Source: Achatina immaculata (Eukaryota > Mollusca > Gastropoda > Stylommatophora > Achatinidae). From it: DNA of 64,000 nucleotides. The notes under the pieces are model-generated. The model searched no databases and was not told the origin of the DNA. It was given only the letters and a program-made list of their open reading frames with translations. Positions 32,740 to 42,630 of this stretch are shown here, in pieces (within the stretch, counting starts at the first letter, position 1; the number at the start of each line of letters is the position of its first letter). The position numbers and the translations under genes were made by a program. The stretch spans positions 13,500,459 through 13,564,458 of the forward strand of contig CM019703.1 of NCBI GenBank assembly GCA_009760885.1, written 5' to 3'.

Positions 32740-33170
32740 TAACCAACATCGCAACATATGCCTGTGAGACCTGGACACTTAACAAAGCAACTCCGAAACA
32801 CATAAATGACTTTGCATTTAAATACTACAGAAGAGTTCTTCAATTACAATGGACGCAAAAAAGAACAAATATATCTATACTACAAGAACTTAATATTGAA
32901 GAAGGCTGGCTAGTAAAGAGGATTAAAGAGAGAAAACTTACATTTTTTGCACGCATTAAACGTCATGATAATCTAGAGAAAACCGTCTTGGAAGGGTACA
33001 TAATGGGAAAAAGAAAGAGAGGAAGACCAAGGCGAAGATGGCAGCAAGACATCGTTGATGATCTGCAAATGGATGCATCAGCAGCAGGTCATCTTGCTCA
33101 CAACCGAGAGGCCTACAGGAGCGCTGTTAGGGAGGCAAAGTTCCGCAAGGGATATGCAAGTGAATGAATG
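32740..33170 (+). pseudogene. LINE family E 3' fragment, copy 2
   Basis: Longest family E copy and nearly open: CETWTLNKATPKHINDFAFK (the C-x-x-W block after reverse transcriptase), YYRRVLQLQWTQKRTN, RKLTFFARIKRHDNL, then KRGRPRRRWQQDIVDDLQ and GHLAHNREAYRSAVREAK, ending at a stop at 33165-33167. It is 5'-truncated with no reverse transcriptase domain. No target duplication was identified. Confidence 0.87.
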
Positions 33171-33185
33171 AAGCTGTAACCAAGT

Positions 33186-33320
33186 TCTCATGTACTCATC
33201 ATCAAGTTCTGATGGATGCAGCAGCATCAGGGCATCTTGCTAACAACCGAAAGACCTACAGGAGAGCTGGTAGGGAGGCAAAGTTCCACAAGGGACATGC
33301 AAATGGTGACTGACCAAGTT
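33186..33320 (+). pseudogene. LINE family E terminal scrap, copy 3
   Basis: Repeats the last 100 bases of the family (GATGCAGCAGCATCAGGGCA then CAACCGAAAGACCTACAG), just downstream of copy 2. Confidence 0.8.
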
Positions 33321-33419
33321 CTCTAATTCTTGTCTTCTCATGTCGTTTTTTTATGACTCTAACTAGTTTTTGTTGTTCATAAACTTTCACGAGGACCTTC
33401 TCATTTGTTTCTATTGACC

Positions 33420-33790
33420 ACTGTACTTTTTTGCCTTATCGTGTCTTCTCTATCACAAATCTTTTATTGCTGAAGAGGAAAATAGACTTCATTATAGGGC
33501 TAGCTTCGTATAGTGTGATATTTAAGGTATATTCATCCGCTATATGGGCGGCCTCTCTGTGTTGCCTACAATCCTTAGCATTAAATGTTTTCTGTGGCAT
33601 ACTGTCTGGAGGCAGCCGTTCAACGAGGCCAAACCATTTGACTTGTGGTTTCTGAACGTTGTGTAGTTCTGGTGCTATTCCAACTCGAACCTTGACGGTG
33701 CCGTTCACTATTTTGTCTCATCTAGTTACATTTATTATTTTCTCCAAATATCGCATTTTTTTTTGTCCTGGTGATTTTCCTTCTCTTTTT
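33420..33790 (-). pseudogene. LINE family F 3' fragment, copy 1
   Basis: Minus-strand frame reads GTVKVRVGIAPELHNVQK, PQVKWFGLVERLPPDSMPQ, matching copy 2 at 38385 (VKWFGHVTRLPPDS). The V-K-W-F-G-H block is the LINE post-RT histidine region; here His is Leu. Confidence 0.8.
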
Positions 33791-34175
33791 GACTGTTAGT
33801 GTTCATATTTGGCATTGAGTGCAGAGAGTCGAGAATGAATATTATGATGTGCAAGCTTTTCATCAGTTGTGATCTATCTTTCAGCACATTTGTTCACAGC
33901 CATGATTTCCTTTATATTGTAACGTCAAAGAGCTTACTTTGTGTGACTGCACATTGTTTGCTTGAAGGTCTAAACTTGCACAGTTAAACAAATCTGAGAT
34001 CAATGCAAGCAACATGTTGCCTGGAGATTAACTTTTATTTTTCCTCAAACGTTGGGTTTTGGAAGCAGATGGCTGTTATACAATTTTAGAAGTCTATCAG
34101 AACAATTATGGTCATGATTTAATGGTTGGTACCTTATCAGAATTAGTAAGATGTATTTTCCGACATAGACCGCTA
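33791..34175. other. no gene seen
   Basis: No recognised motif. Confidence 0.4.
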
Positions 34176-34179
34176 CAAG

Positions 34180-34760
34180 GTGAGTAAATATCAGCTGCCT
34201 GTGCTGTGTTGTTGTTCTGACATCCCTGAAGCTGTGATCTGTTATTCTGATATTCCTGTAGCTATAAAAGGTTGTTCTGATATCCCTGTAGCTGTGAACT
34301 GTTGTTCAGATGCCCATGCAGTTGCAAGCGATTGTTCTGATTGTTCTGATATCCCTGTTAATATCCCTGCAACTGTAAACGGTTGTTCTGTTATCTCTGC
34401 AGCTGTGAACTGTTGTTCGGATGTCATTGTAGCTGTAAAATGGTATTCTGATATCCTTGTAGCTGTAAACTGATCATGATCCTCTGATATCCCTGTAGTT
34501 GTAAAATGACGTTCTGATATCCCTGTAGGTGTAAATTGATCTTGATGTTCTGATATCCCTGTAGTTGTAAAATGATATTCTGATATCCCTGTAGGTGTAA
34601 ACTGATCTTGATATTCTGATATCCATGTAGCTGTAAACTGATCTTGATGTTCTGATATCCCTGTAGCTGTAAACTGATCTTGATGTTCTGATATCCCTGT
34701 AGCTGTAAAATTACATTCTGATATCCTGTAGCTATAAACTGATCTTGATGTTTTGATAGA
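34180..34760 (+). repeat. 36-bp minisatellite with shorter units
   Basis: Core GATATCCCTGTAGCTGTAAA followed by CTGATCTTGATGTTCT. The left half has 27-33 bp variants and the right half regular 36-bp units. Open frames on both strands are repeat artefacts. Confidence 0.93.
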
Positions 34761-34764
34761 TACA

Positions 34765-34913
34765 ATGAGGGAAATTAAAAAGGACACCTATCATCATCAT
34801 CATCATCATTATCATCATCATCATCAAGATCAGGTGCCGTGCCGACTGGCGTTGACTATTATGCTTCTCCATATTACACGATCCTTCATGCAGGCCATCA
34901 CCTCAGTTGTTGT

Positions 34914-34948
<35 letters not shown>

Positions 34949-36490
34949 GGTATCTCACACCATCCTATCAGACTGTCCAGTATCATTTCTCTTGGTCTTC
35001 CTCTTGATCTTCTTCCTTCTATTTTTCCTCTTGTTATAATATTTTCAATGCCCCCTCTTCTCATTGCATGTCCTATGAAAGCACATTGTCTCTCTCTTAT
35101 CTTTTTGACAAGATTTTTTGTCTCTCCAGCTCTTCTCATACATTCTTCATTAGTTATTTTTGCTGTCCAGGGGATTCGCAACATTCTTCTAATAAACCAC
35201 ATTTCTGCTGCTTCCAATTATTTTTGTGCAGACTTGCATACTGTCCATGATTCACTTCCATATAACAAGATAGGTTCAATATAGCATTTTAGGACTCGTT
35301 TTCTAACATTCATTGATAAGGATGTGTTGCATAATATGTTTCTCATTCTCTGAAATGCAGTCTTTGCTTGGCCTATTCTGTTCCTAATTTCTGTTCTGCA
35401 TTTCCCATCTGAAGTTATTACTGCTCCAAGGTATTTGCATTTCTGCACCTGCTTTAGAATAGTTCCGTTTAATGTTATACTGCATGCTGGTGGATTTTGT
35501 TTCTTAGATATAACCATAGTCTTTGTCTTTTTTATGTTCAAAGTAAGGTTTTTCTGTTCACTTTCTTTGGCGACTTTATCCAAGAGATTTTGCAGGTCTT
35601 GTTGGTTCTCAGCTATCAGTACTGTGTCGTCAGCATACCGAAGGTTATTAATATTGTATCCTCCAATTTTTATGCCTGGTTCTGTGATGATCGTTCTTAG
35701 AATATTCTCGCTGTACAGAGAAAAAGATCTGGAGATAGTACACATCCTTGTCGCACCTCTTGTTTTATAGACTGATATTTTCCAGTTCTATTTTCAATTC
35801 GAATTGCTGCTTCTTGCTGCCAGTATAGATGTTTTACAATCCTCAGGTCTTTGCCGTCTATGTTGATGTCTTCAAACATTTTAATAATTTAATTATGTTT
35901 CACCTTGTCGAATGCCTTGGTGTAATAAATGAAGCATAAGTAGAGATCTTTCTGTACTTCTAAAGCTCTTTCTGTTAGTGTTCGTAAAGCATAAATGGCA
36001 TTGTGTGTTCCCTTTCGTTCAACAAATCCAAATTGTTCATCTGCTATTTCCATTTTTATCTTTTTCCTTGTTCTTCTCATAATGATTTTCAGAAGTAGCT
36101 TCGTTATGTGACATGAGAGGCTGACAGTCCTGTAGTCATCACATTCCTTTGGACTTGGTTTCTTTGGTAGTGCTATAAACGTGGATTTAAGCAAGGCACT
36201 GGGCATATAACCACTGTTGTAAATGTCATTCAGTAACTTGGTTATTATTGTTATTCCTATCTCCTCTAGTGCCTCTATTTCTTCTATTGTTATATTATCA
36301 GGCCCAGTCGCTTTTCCTTTCTTCAGGTGTTTGATGGCATCTATGATTTCATCTTCAGGTATTGGTGGTCCATCACAGTTTTCAGTATCTGGTGTTATTG
36401 TGGATGAAGAAGTGTGAGTTTTGATGGCTCTTTTGAAGACCCGATCTGCAATCATAAAAACGATCTTCTCAGTGTTCTCAACTACCATAA
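34765..36490 (-). pseudogene. LINE family C, longest copy
   Basis: 5'-truncated non-LTR retrotransposon of RTE-like style. Reading down from 36488: fingers (DEIIDAIKHLKKGKATGPDN), palm start (STFIALPKKPSPKECDDYR, FGFVERKGTHNAIYALRTL), motif A as CFIYYTKAFDKVKH with Tyr at the usual catalytic Asp, motif B (RQGCVLSPDLF), motif C (NNLRYADDTVLIAEN) and the C-terminal WTAKITNEECMRR and GRRSRGRPREMILDSL. Stops occur near 35890 and 35220, with small frameshifts near 35720. The (CAT)n at 34790-34825 is the inverted tail. A (TA)n tract interrupts it at 34913-34946. Confidence 0.93.
34913..34946. repeat. (TA)n inside LINE C
   Basis: About 16 TA units replacing the sequence between the CTCAGTTG and TCTCACACC blocks of the LINE. 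Confidence 0.9.
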
Positions 36491-36836
36491 TAATCCTGAC
36501 AGGCTCGAACCCATTATAAAGGTTGAAAGTGCGCGTGATCCAGGGTTATGGAGTTTGGCAGGCTCTTGTTTCCGGGAGGGGGGGGGGTCTCATAGTCATG
36601 CCACCCACTCTGTCACAGCCCATCTTTGCTCTTTCCACAAACGGGTGTCAAACGCCTTGCTTTACAGTGCCCAGGGAGATGAGTGCTCGAAAGATCACGC
36701 TGCTGACTGTGCCAGTTAACCATAAGTAGGTCAAGACCCTATCCTATTTCAAAGCTGTGCTTCATGCAAAAAAGGCTGTTTTGGTACTATATCCTGTTGA
36801 AAGTGATGAAGATCGATGGCAGACTTCCCAGGCTCA
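36491..36836. other. no gene seen
   Basis: Contains a poly-G run at 36578-36588. The overlapping plus-strand frames show no domain. Confidence 0.35.
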
Positions 36837-36838
36837 CT

Positions 36839-37060
36839 CAGAGAATTCATTCATTACGTTGCCGTCTCTTTCAGAAATCCCTGACCATCATGAGAATTCA
36901 TTCATTACGTTGCCGTCTCTTTCAGAAATCCCTGACTATCATGAGAATTCATTCATTACGTTGCCGTCTCTTTCAGAAAGCCCTGACCATCATGAGAATT
37001 CATTCATTACGTTGCCGTCTCTTTCAGAAAGCCCTGGCCATCATGAGAATTCATTTTGTG
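36839..37060 (+). repeat. 51-bp minisatellite, about 4.3 copies
   Basis: Unit contains GAGAATTCATTCATTACGTT then GCCGTCTCTTTCAGAAA. It has a multiple-of-three length, so frames remain open (ITLPSLSESPDHHENSF). Confidence 0.95.
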
Positions 37061-37129
37061 TGGCACACACAGAGAAAAGTTAGAAAAGCAAAATGGAAGC
37101 TATCATAGTTCTGTTCGTACATGATATGA

Positions 37130-37143
37130 TTATATATATATAC

Positions 37144-37213
<70 letters not shown>
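37130..37213. repeat. (TA)n microsatellite
   Basis: About 40 TA units, the longest in the window. Confidence 0.95.
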
Positions 37214-37215
<2 letters not shown>

Positions 37216-37708
37216 CGAGGAAAAAATAAGAAGAAAATGTTTATTTGACAAACTTGAGAAATGAAAGGAACCAAGGACATAAAAGGATGAAAGATAATCT
37301 ATTCACGATGTAGACTTTTAGGCTGACGTAAACTACCTGAAGCAAATGAAGACGGGTACATAGCACGTGGTAGAACATCCATCCACACCATCAGTATAGC
37401 ACTCCCACCCCTTTAAGTTACCAACGCCCTTTTCAACAGAAGTCAGATGCAAACGCAAGGGGAGAAAACCCTCGCAATTTTTTTTCCTCTCCAGCATCCT
37501 TCGCGCTGTAGCCTGTTTGAGCTGGCCCGCCAGGGGGAGCTGGTCGCGTTCACCTTGTTCGCTTCCAGGCCCGCTATCAGCCGCGAGTTTATACGTTAGA
37601 TTTTGTGCTTAAGTTGTAATTAATATTACATTTTTTTTTCAAACCGAGAGTGCTTTTAAAAAAAAAAACGAAACAAAAACAAGCGTGCAATCCTCTTTGC
37701 TGACATAC
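37214..37708. other. no gene seen; possible intron
   Basis: Contains A and T tracts at 37629-37670. It would be intron if the exon at 37709 is real. Confidence 0.35.
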
Positions 37709-37940
37709 TCGAGTAACTTTGGAACAAGATTTAGATCTTGTAGTCAGTGCATCAGGCTGGTAACGATCAGTAGAAAGTCCTTGCATCAGATTTCTTAAAT
37801 CTGTAACTCGCCGATAACATTTGAGAATCCGGATACAGAGGAGGCTCTCTTCTTTGATCAAGGGAGTTTCTGATGCACTTTGCGAAGGAGTTAAAAAGAT
37901 GTGTTCATTTTTTCCTGCTGAGCTCACCTTTTCTTGATTT
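37709..37940 (-). CDS. candidate internal exon, unrecognised
   Basis: On the minus strand, 232 open bases lie between an acceptor (ACCTACCTGTGATAG, moderate pyrimidine content) and a donor (CGA then GTATGTC). The frame encodes one base plus 77 codons, starting NQEKVSSAGKNEHIFLTPSQ, then LIKEESLLCIRILKCYRR, VTDLRNLMQGLS and ending KSCSKVTR. Amino-acid usage looks like a soluble protein with a helical, Leu-rich middle; no low complexity is present. I recognise no family, and no transposon motif is seen. The reading frame continues open past the donor for some codons, so the boundary is less certain than at 9913. Confidence 0.35.
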
Positions 37941-38380
37941 CTATCACAGGTAGGTAATGATCAACTTCTGAAGTAGCTTTACATCAAAATTCTAAAGCGT
38001 GCTGGGGTATGCCATGATTTTTTTAAATAGTGCTTTTTAATTTTCTTCTTATTTATTTTTTTGTAGGGTTTCCCGGCACATTAGTTTTGTTTCAGGAGTG
38101 ACAGAGGTGTGCCGCCAACTTTTTATAGTAAGAAATATTTTGATTCACAGTATAGCGTAACATTTGCTTGTTTATATAAATATTTTTTGTATAAAGCTCT
38201 TAGCTGGTCTAAATATTTATGCAGCACGAACCCGCGGGTCTGTTTGGTTAATATTCTTCCATGAATGAAGAAGACCTAGGTCTACCGGCAGGCTAGAACG
38301 TTGAAAACAGTCCCCCCAGAACAGCAAACTTGAAAAATATCTCATGTTTCATTTGATGTGTCTTGTCTTGTCTTATCTCC
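37941..38380. other. no gene seen
   Basis: AT-rich; no recognised feature. Confidence 0.4.
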
Positions 38381-38384
38381 TTCC

Positions 38385-38770
38385 TCATATACCCATCGGT
38401 GCTGATAGGGCTCGATGATTTGTTTCATATAATGGGATATTTAATGTTTTTGTACTTTCCTCTCTCCATCTCCTGCGTGGGCGGTCTCTTCCTCTGTTAC
38501 CTACAAATCTTAGTGTGAATGTTGTCTGTGATATACTGTCTGGTGGTAACCGTGTAACATGGCCAAACCATTTGACTTGCTGTTTCTGGATATAGTGTAA
38601 TACTGGTGTTACTCCAAACTTTGGCCTGATGGTGTCATTTCTTATCTGGTCTCTTCTTGTCACATTTAGTATTCTTCTTAAACATCTCCTTTCTGCCGTG
38701 ATGATTTTTCTTTTGTTCTTGGCTGTTAGGGTCCATGTTTGATATTGCTAGCATAGAGTTGGGAGGATAA
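38385..38770 (-). pseudogene. LINE family F 3' fragment, copy 2
   Basis: Minus-strand frame of 92 codons: RPKFGVTPVLHYIQKQ, VKWFGHVTRLPPDSISQ, RGRDRPRRRWREESTK and a short tail. It keeps the His lost in copy 1. Upstream sequence (38690-38770) continues the family with frameshifts. The reverse transcriptase domain is absent. Confidence 0.83.
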
Positions 38771-39177
38771 ATGTGTTGTAAAGTGCTCTTTTTGTTTCAT
38801 ATGTGATGTAGTGTATTTGTTTTTCAATAAATGAATCGTTTGTCCAATGACCTGATGTGCTTTATTGCAGGCATGATAAACTGAAGGTCCCCCGAGGGCT
38901 ATATGGGTCACATTTTTTGTCTTGATGGCCACACAGGACAACTAATTGAAGATATTTAATAAAAATTATTGTAGAATATTTTTTATTACTTAAACTTAGA
39001 AACATACAATGTGCATACAAATGGTTTAGCGGCTAACCACATGCATGAATGCAAAGTAATGAAGTAGTTTAACATACTAACAAAAAACCGAAATTTTAAA
39101 CGGCAACATAGACTTTTATGCAACAGTAACAAATACATTGTACAACAATTATAACAGTTCAAAATGGACATTTATCT

Positions 39178-39443
39178 CTCTCTCTCTCTCAACCTTAAGT
39201 GCTCAGGGCACATGGGACTTCCTCAAGGGTTTTCCACAAATGCCTGTCCTTCGCCTTTTGTTCTGCTCTTGCCCAGGTGAGCCCTCTATTGCTCAGCATC
39301 CTTTCTGTTGTTCTTCTCCATGTCTCTTTTGGTCTACCCTTACTTCTGTTCCCCTGTGGTGTCCATCTTAGTGCTATTTTTGGTAGTGAGTTGTCAGTCA
39401 TTCGGAGCACATGTCAGCGTCTTTCCTCAATAATTGTTGTCAG
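39178..39443 (-). pseudogene. LINE family D truncated insertion
   Basis: Short 3' copy of family D. It encodes LRMTDNSLPKIALRWTPQ and GRPKETWRRTTERMLSNRG, ending PCALST then a (GA)n tail (39178-39192 on this strand CTCTCT). It is flanked by perfect 13-bp direct repeats TGGACATTTATCT at 39165-39177 and 39444-39456, the target-site duplication. The 266-base insert lies in the 3' part of the hAT relic, so it is younger. Confidence 0.95.
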
Positions 39444-39519
39444 TGGACATTTATCTACGACTATTTTTAGTGTTTTGTCCTGAGACTTGACACCTCTTTT
39501 TAATGACAAATTTTGCTAT

Positions 39520-41018
39520 GTCATGGCTGAAATGTCTGTGCAGTTCCGACTTTGATCAGAGATGACAAGCGTTGATCAGTCAGCCGTGTTCTCTGAGAAG
39601 TTTTTGTTGATTTCATGAAGGAAAATAACTTTTCACACGCATAGGTACAACCGAACATTGCCATATTCCTTGTGGCAAACTTTCTGAAGTTTTTAAACTT
39701 TTCAGGAAGACATGAAAACAAACGAGGTATCCCCACTTCAAGATACTTTGCTCTGAGTGTAGAATCCGGCTGCATTTCTAATAGTTCCATCTGCAGGCTT
39801 TCTTCTGCCTTGGCAACATCAAAGGTGAATGGTGCTTAGAATAATGCAAAGCGGTGTTCAAAAGATGAGAAATCACGAAATCTTTCCTGAACTTCTTGTG
39901 ACAATAATTCCAGGTGACTGTCATACTTAGCAAAGCTAAGTACAGACTCATTACTGGCAGTGTTTTTCAGCTCTTTGCATTTAGGAAAAGAACTAAATTT
40001 TCATTTGACAACTGTGACTTCCATAAGCTTAGTTTTGTAATGAAGCACTTGATGTCATCACACAACTGAGTGATGAGTTTGTTTTTGCCTTGTAATTTCA
40101 AATTAAGGTCAGTCAATTGTGCAGTAATGTCCACAGCAAAAGCCAGATCCTGGAGCCAACTTTCATCTTTTATTTCATCTGTCTTTTGACCTTTCATCTC
40201 CAAAAAGATAAAATCTTTTCAGCACGTTGTGACATGGCAGCCAGCGGACTTCTGTGTAGAATGGAACATCGGTAAACTGGTTATCCATATCTTCCAACAA
40301 CTGGCTGAATTGACGGTGGGTGAGAGCACAGCCTTTGATATAGTTCACTGTCTTTGTGGCCAGACTAAGTCCATGATCCAATGTTAAAATGTTTGAACAC
40401 AAATTTTGCTGATGAATAATGCAGTGAAAATGTGCAAATGATGAATCTGGATGCGAGTTTTCTATTTTTGTTCGTAACATGGCAGCAAAACCATTATGTC
40501 TGCCAACCATATTCGCAGCACCGTCGGTAGATAAGTATGCACGTTTACTCAGATCCAAACCCATAGTCATGCAGAACCTGCTCGACTTGGACAAAGATGC
40601 CCGGGTTTGTTGTCGTGTCATGCATGGATAAACTAATTTTATACTAATTTTAGGTTTATACATTTTGGTATCACAGCTTTACTGCAGTGCTTTGTGTATA
40701 GTTGTGTACCTATACACTAATTATTGTGTGTCATGCATGGAGATCAGTTCAATCAGTTCTTCATAAACATTAAACTGACTGTCACAAGCCCTGGTGAAAA
40801 CCGAAGCTGTGCTATTCCAGTGATGTCACCGGTCTCACCAATAGCAACAGAAAAATGTTAAATCACTTGACATTTCATCAATCCGTCCAGCAACAGTTCC
40901 TGGTTAATGAAATATCTTTGAGTAAGTGTGCTTTCTCTGGACACACAATCTGAGCCGTTTTTAAAAGGCATTGCTTTAAGAAATCTCCTTCGCTGTAAGA
41001 TTTCTCACTCATGCAAAG
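39520..41018 (-). pseudogene. GTF2IRD2-like hAT transposase relic
   Basis: Relic of a Charlie-type hAT transposase, the kind fused into vertebrate GTF2IRD2. From 41018 down: EGDFLKQCLLKTAQIVCPEK, a damaged segment near GETGDITGIAQLRF (site of a catalytic Asp), then LSTDGAANMVGRHNGF, FAHFHCIIHQQNLCSN, DVPFYTEVRWLPCHNVLKR (with the C/H and W residues of the family), LQDLAFAVDITAQLTDLNL, and the C-terminal YLEVGIPRLFSCLPEKF and ACEKLFSFMKSTKTSQRTRL. Frameshifts near 40190, 39830 and 40870, plus stops, inactivate it. The N-terminal zinc finger is not seen; a LINE occupies that side. Confidence 0.88.
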
Positions 41019-41019
41019 G

Positions 41020-41800
41020 CATGTTTGACATGCCTGCTTTGTTGCATCTGTTCTCAGTCTCAGCGTCAGTTTTCCCTGAGGTTGATATTGTGCTACCCAG
41101 GTATTTGAAATGTTTCACTTGTTTCAAGGGCTGGTTATTTAGGAGGATCTTTGTATGGATTTCTTCTCTCTCTATGGTCATGACTTCCGTTTTTTCAGCA
41201 CTGATCTTCATGTTGTGGCTTTTACATGTCCTTGCTAAATTGTCTATATTCTGTTGTGGATATTTGTCTGATTTGGCCATAAGTGCTTTATCGTCAACAA
41301 AAAGGAGTTCGTTTGTGGTTCTCATATTGGATATGTTTTCTGGAAGCTGCTGTTTATTGGCATTGTTTCTGGGGTTGGGCTTTTTGGCAGCTTTGTGTTG
41401 GAGTTTTTACTATGTATGTTAGCTTCTTTGCAGATGTTGTCAGTGTATGTTATGAATAGTAAAGGAAATAGTACACTTGAAATTTTATGATGAATGGTTC
41501 AGCGTGTCCTGCATTTGTTCTGATTGTACACTGGCTGTTTTCATATAAGTTTTTGCATGGGTTGATCAGATGTGTACCAAACTCCATAATGCTGTAAGAT
41601 TTCCCATGGTTTATATGTATCTACTTTATCAAATGCTTTTTCCTGATCTACGTAAGCTATGTGCAGTATCTGATTGTGTTCAAGTGATTTTTCTGTTAGG
41701 TGTCTTAGGGAAAAGATGGCATCTGTACAGCTTCTATTTAATTTTTCTTTTTGTAAATTCCGTCTCCGTTTCATTTAACTTACTATTTGAGAAAATTTAT
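41020..41800 (-). pseudogene. LINE family G fragment
   Basis: Minus-strand non-LTR relic. It encodes motif A as IAYVDQEKAFDKVDTYKPW (41680-41600), then, after stops, motif C as ELLFVDDKALMAKS (about 41300), ISAEKTEVMTI and HFKYLGSTISTSG. The 3' part stops at NRCNKAGMSNMPLHE, joining hAT sequence at about 41018. It has an F-V-D-D box where families B and C have Y-A-D-D. It is truncated at both ends. Confidence 0.83.
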
Positions 41801-41824
41801 TGTAATAGAATTTGTATATAGTCA

Positions 41825-42005
41825 GTTTAGTGTAAGTTATAAAGACCGGGAGACAGACCAAGACAGAAATGAAAAGACAATATACAAGAGGATGGTGTCA
41901 CCAACGGGAGAGAGAAGATTAGGAATAGGGAGGAATTGACTCGAACTTTATCTGCAGCAATGAGCCTTAAATGCTCAGAAAGCTGAGGAAGAAGAAGAGG
42001 AAGTG
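41825..42005 (+). pseudogene. LINE 3' end with (GAA)n tail
   Basis: Reads DRPRQK-like, DNIQEDGVTNGREKIRNRE, ELTRTLSAAMSLKCSES in broken frames, resembling the last part of RTE-like proteins, then a tail GAGGAAGAAGAAGAGGAAG. Only the last 180 bases are present. Confidence 0.5.
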
Positions 42006-42134
42006 TAAACTAATAATAATATAAAATTTACGGGGTAAACCACATTAGAGTCCACCGATAATATCACAGGTGTGCGGTAACAGAAACATAAACTGCCAGG
42101 TGTGTCGGGGTCTGAAAAAGTTGAAAACTACTGT

Positions 42135-42618
42135 TATAAAATATAAAATGACAAAGCAGTTTCTCTTACTCGTGTCGTATAATCTCTTTTGGTATCTTTT
42201 TTTTTAATTACATGTAACACCGTGTTTAACAGTCCAGTCTGTCCGTAGCGTAGTCTGGATATTTTGTTGTACTTAGACTTTTAACATTTCTTTTGTGGTT
42301 GCAATGTGAAATGTGTTAAACAGAACATAGAACCAAGATGGATCTTTCTTTCTTTCTTTCTTATCGAGGCCCTTTACACTGAAAACATCAACCCTTAGCC
42401 TACCACGAATCGTTTAAACCAGTTTTTTTTTCCCCAAAGTCGGCTCCCAGTCCCATATAACAATTTAAATTTGTGTTGTTCAAATGTTGTATATTCTTGA
42501 ATTATTCTAATGCTGATGGTTTCGAATGTTCTTTGATTCTTTTTATATTGATGTTTTGAGAAGAAGTGTTCTGTAATCAAGACATCACCCATCGAGGTTT
42601 CACAAATATTACAACATT
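42135..42618. other. no gene seen; (TTTC)n tract
   Basis: Between the hAT right end and the LINE D insertion. (TTTC)n at 42343-42362. Confidence 0.4.
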
Positions 42619-42630
42619 AGCTAGATCAAG

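Larger units (their letters stand above)
38869..42131 (-). mobile_element. GTF2IRD2-like hAT element, nested
   Basis: The right end, read inward on the minus strand from 42131, is CAGTAGTTTTCAACTTTTTC, a typical hAT terminus. The proposed left end (CAGGCATGATAAACTGAAGG at 38869) matches less well and no target duplication was found, so this boundary is provisional. The element holds a transposase relic and three LINE pieces (39178, 41020, 41825) inserted later. Confidence 0.5.

Noticed and set aside
34242..34787. 181-codon frame with QDQFTATGISE repeats
   Set aside because: Translation of the 36-bp minisatellite only.
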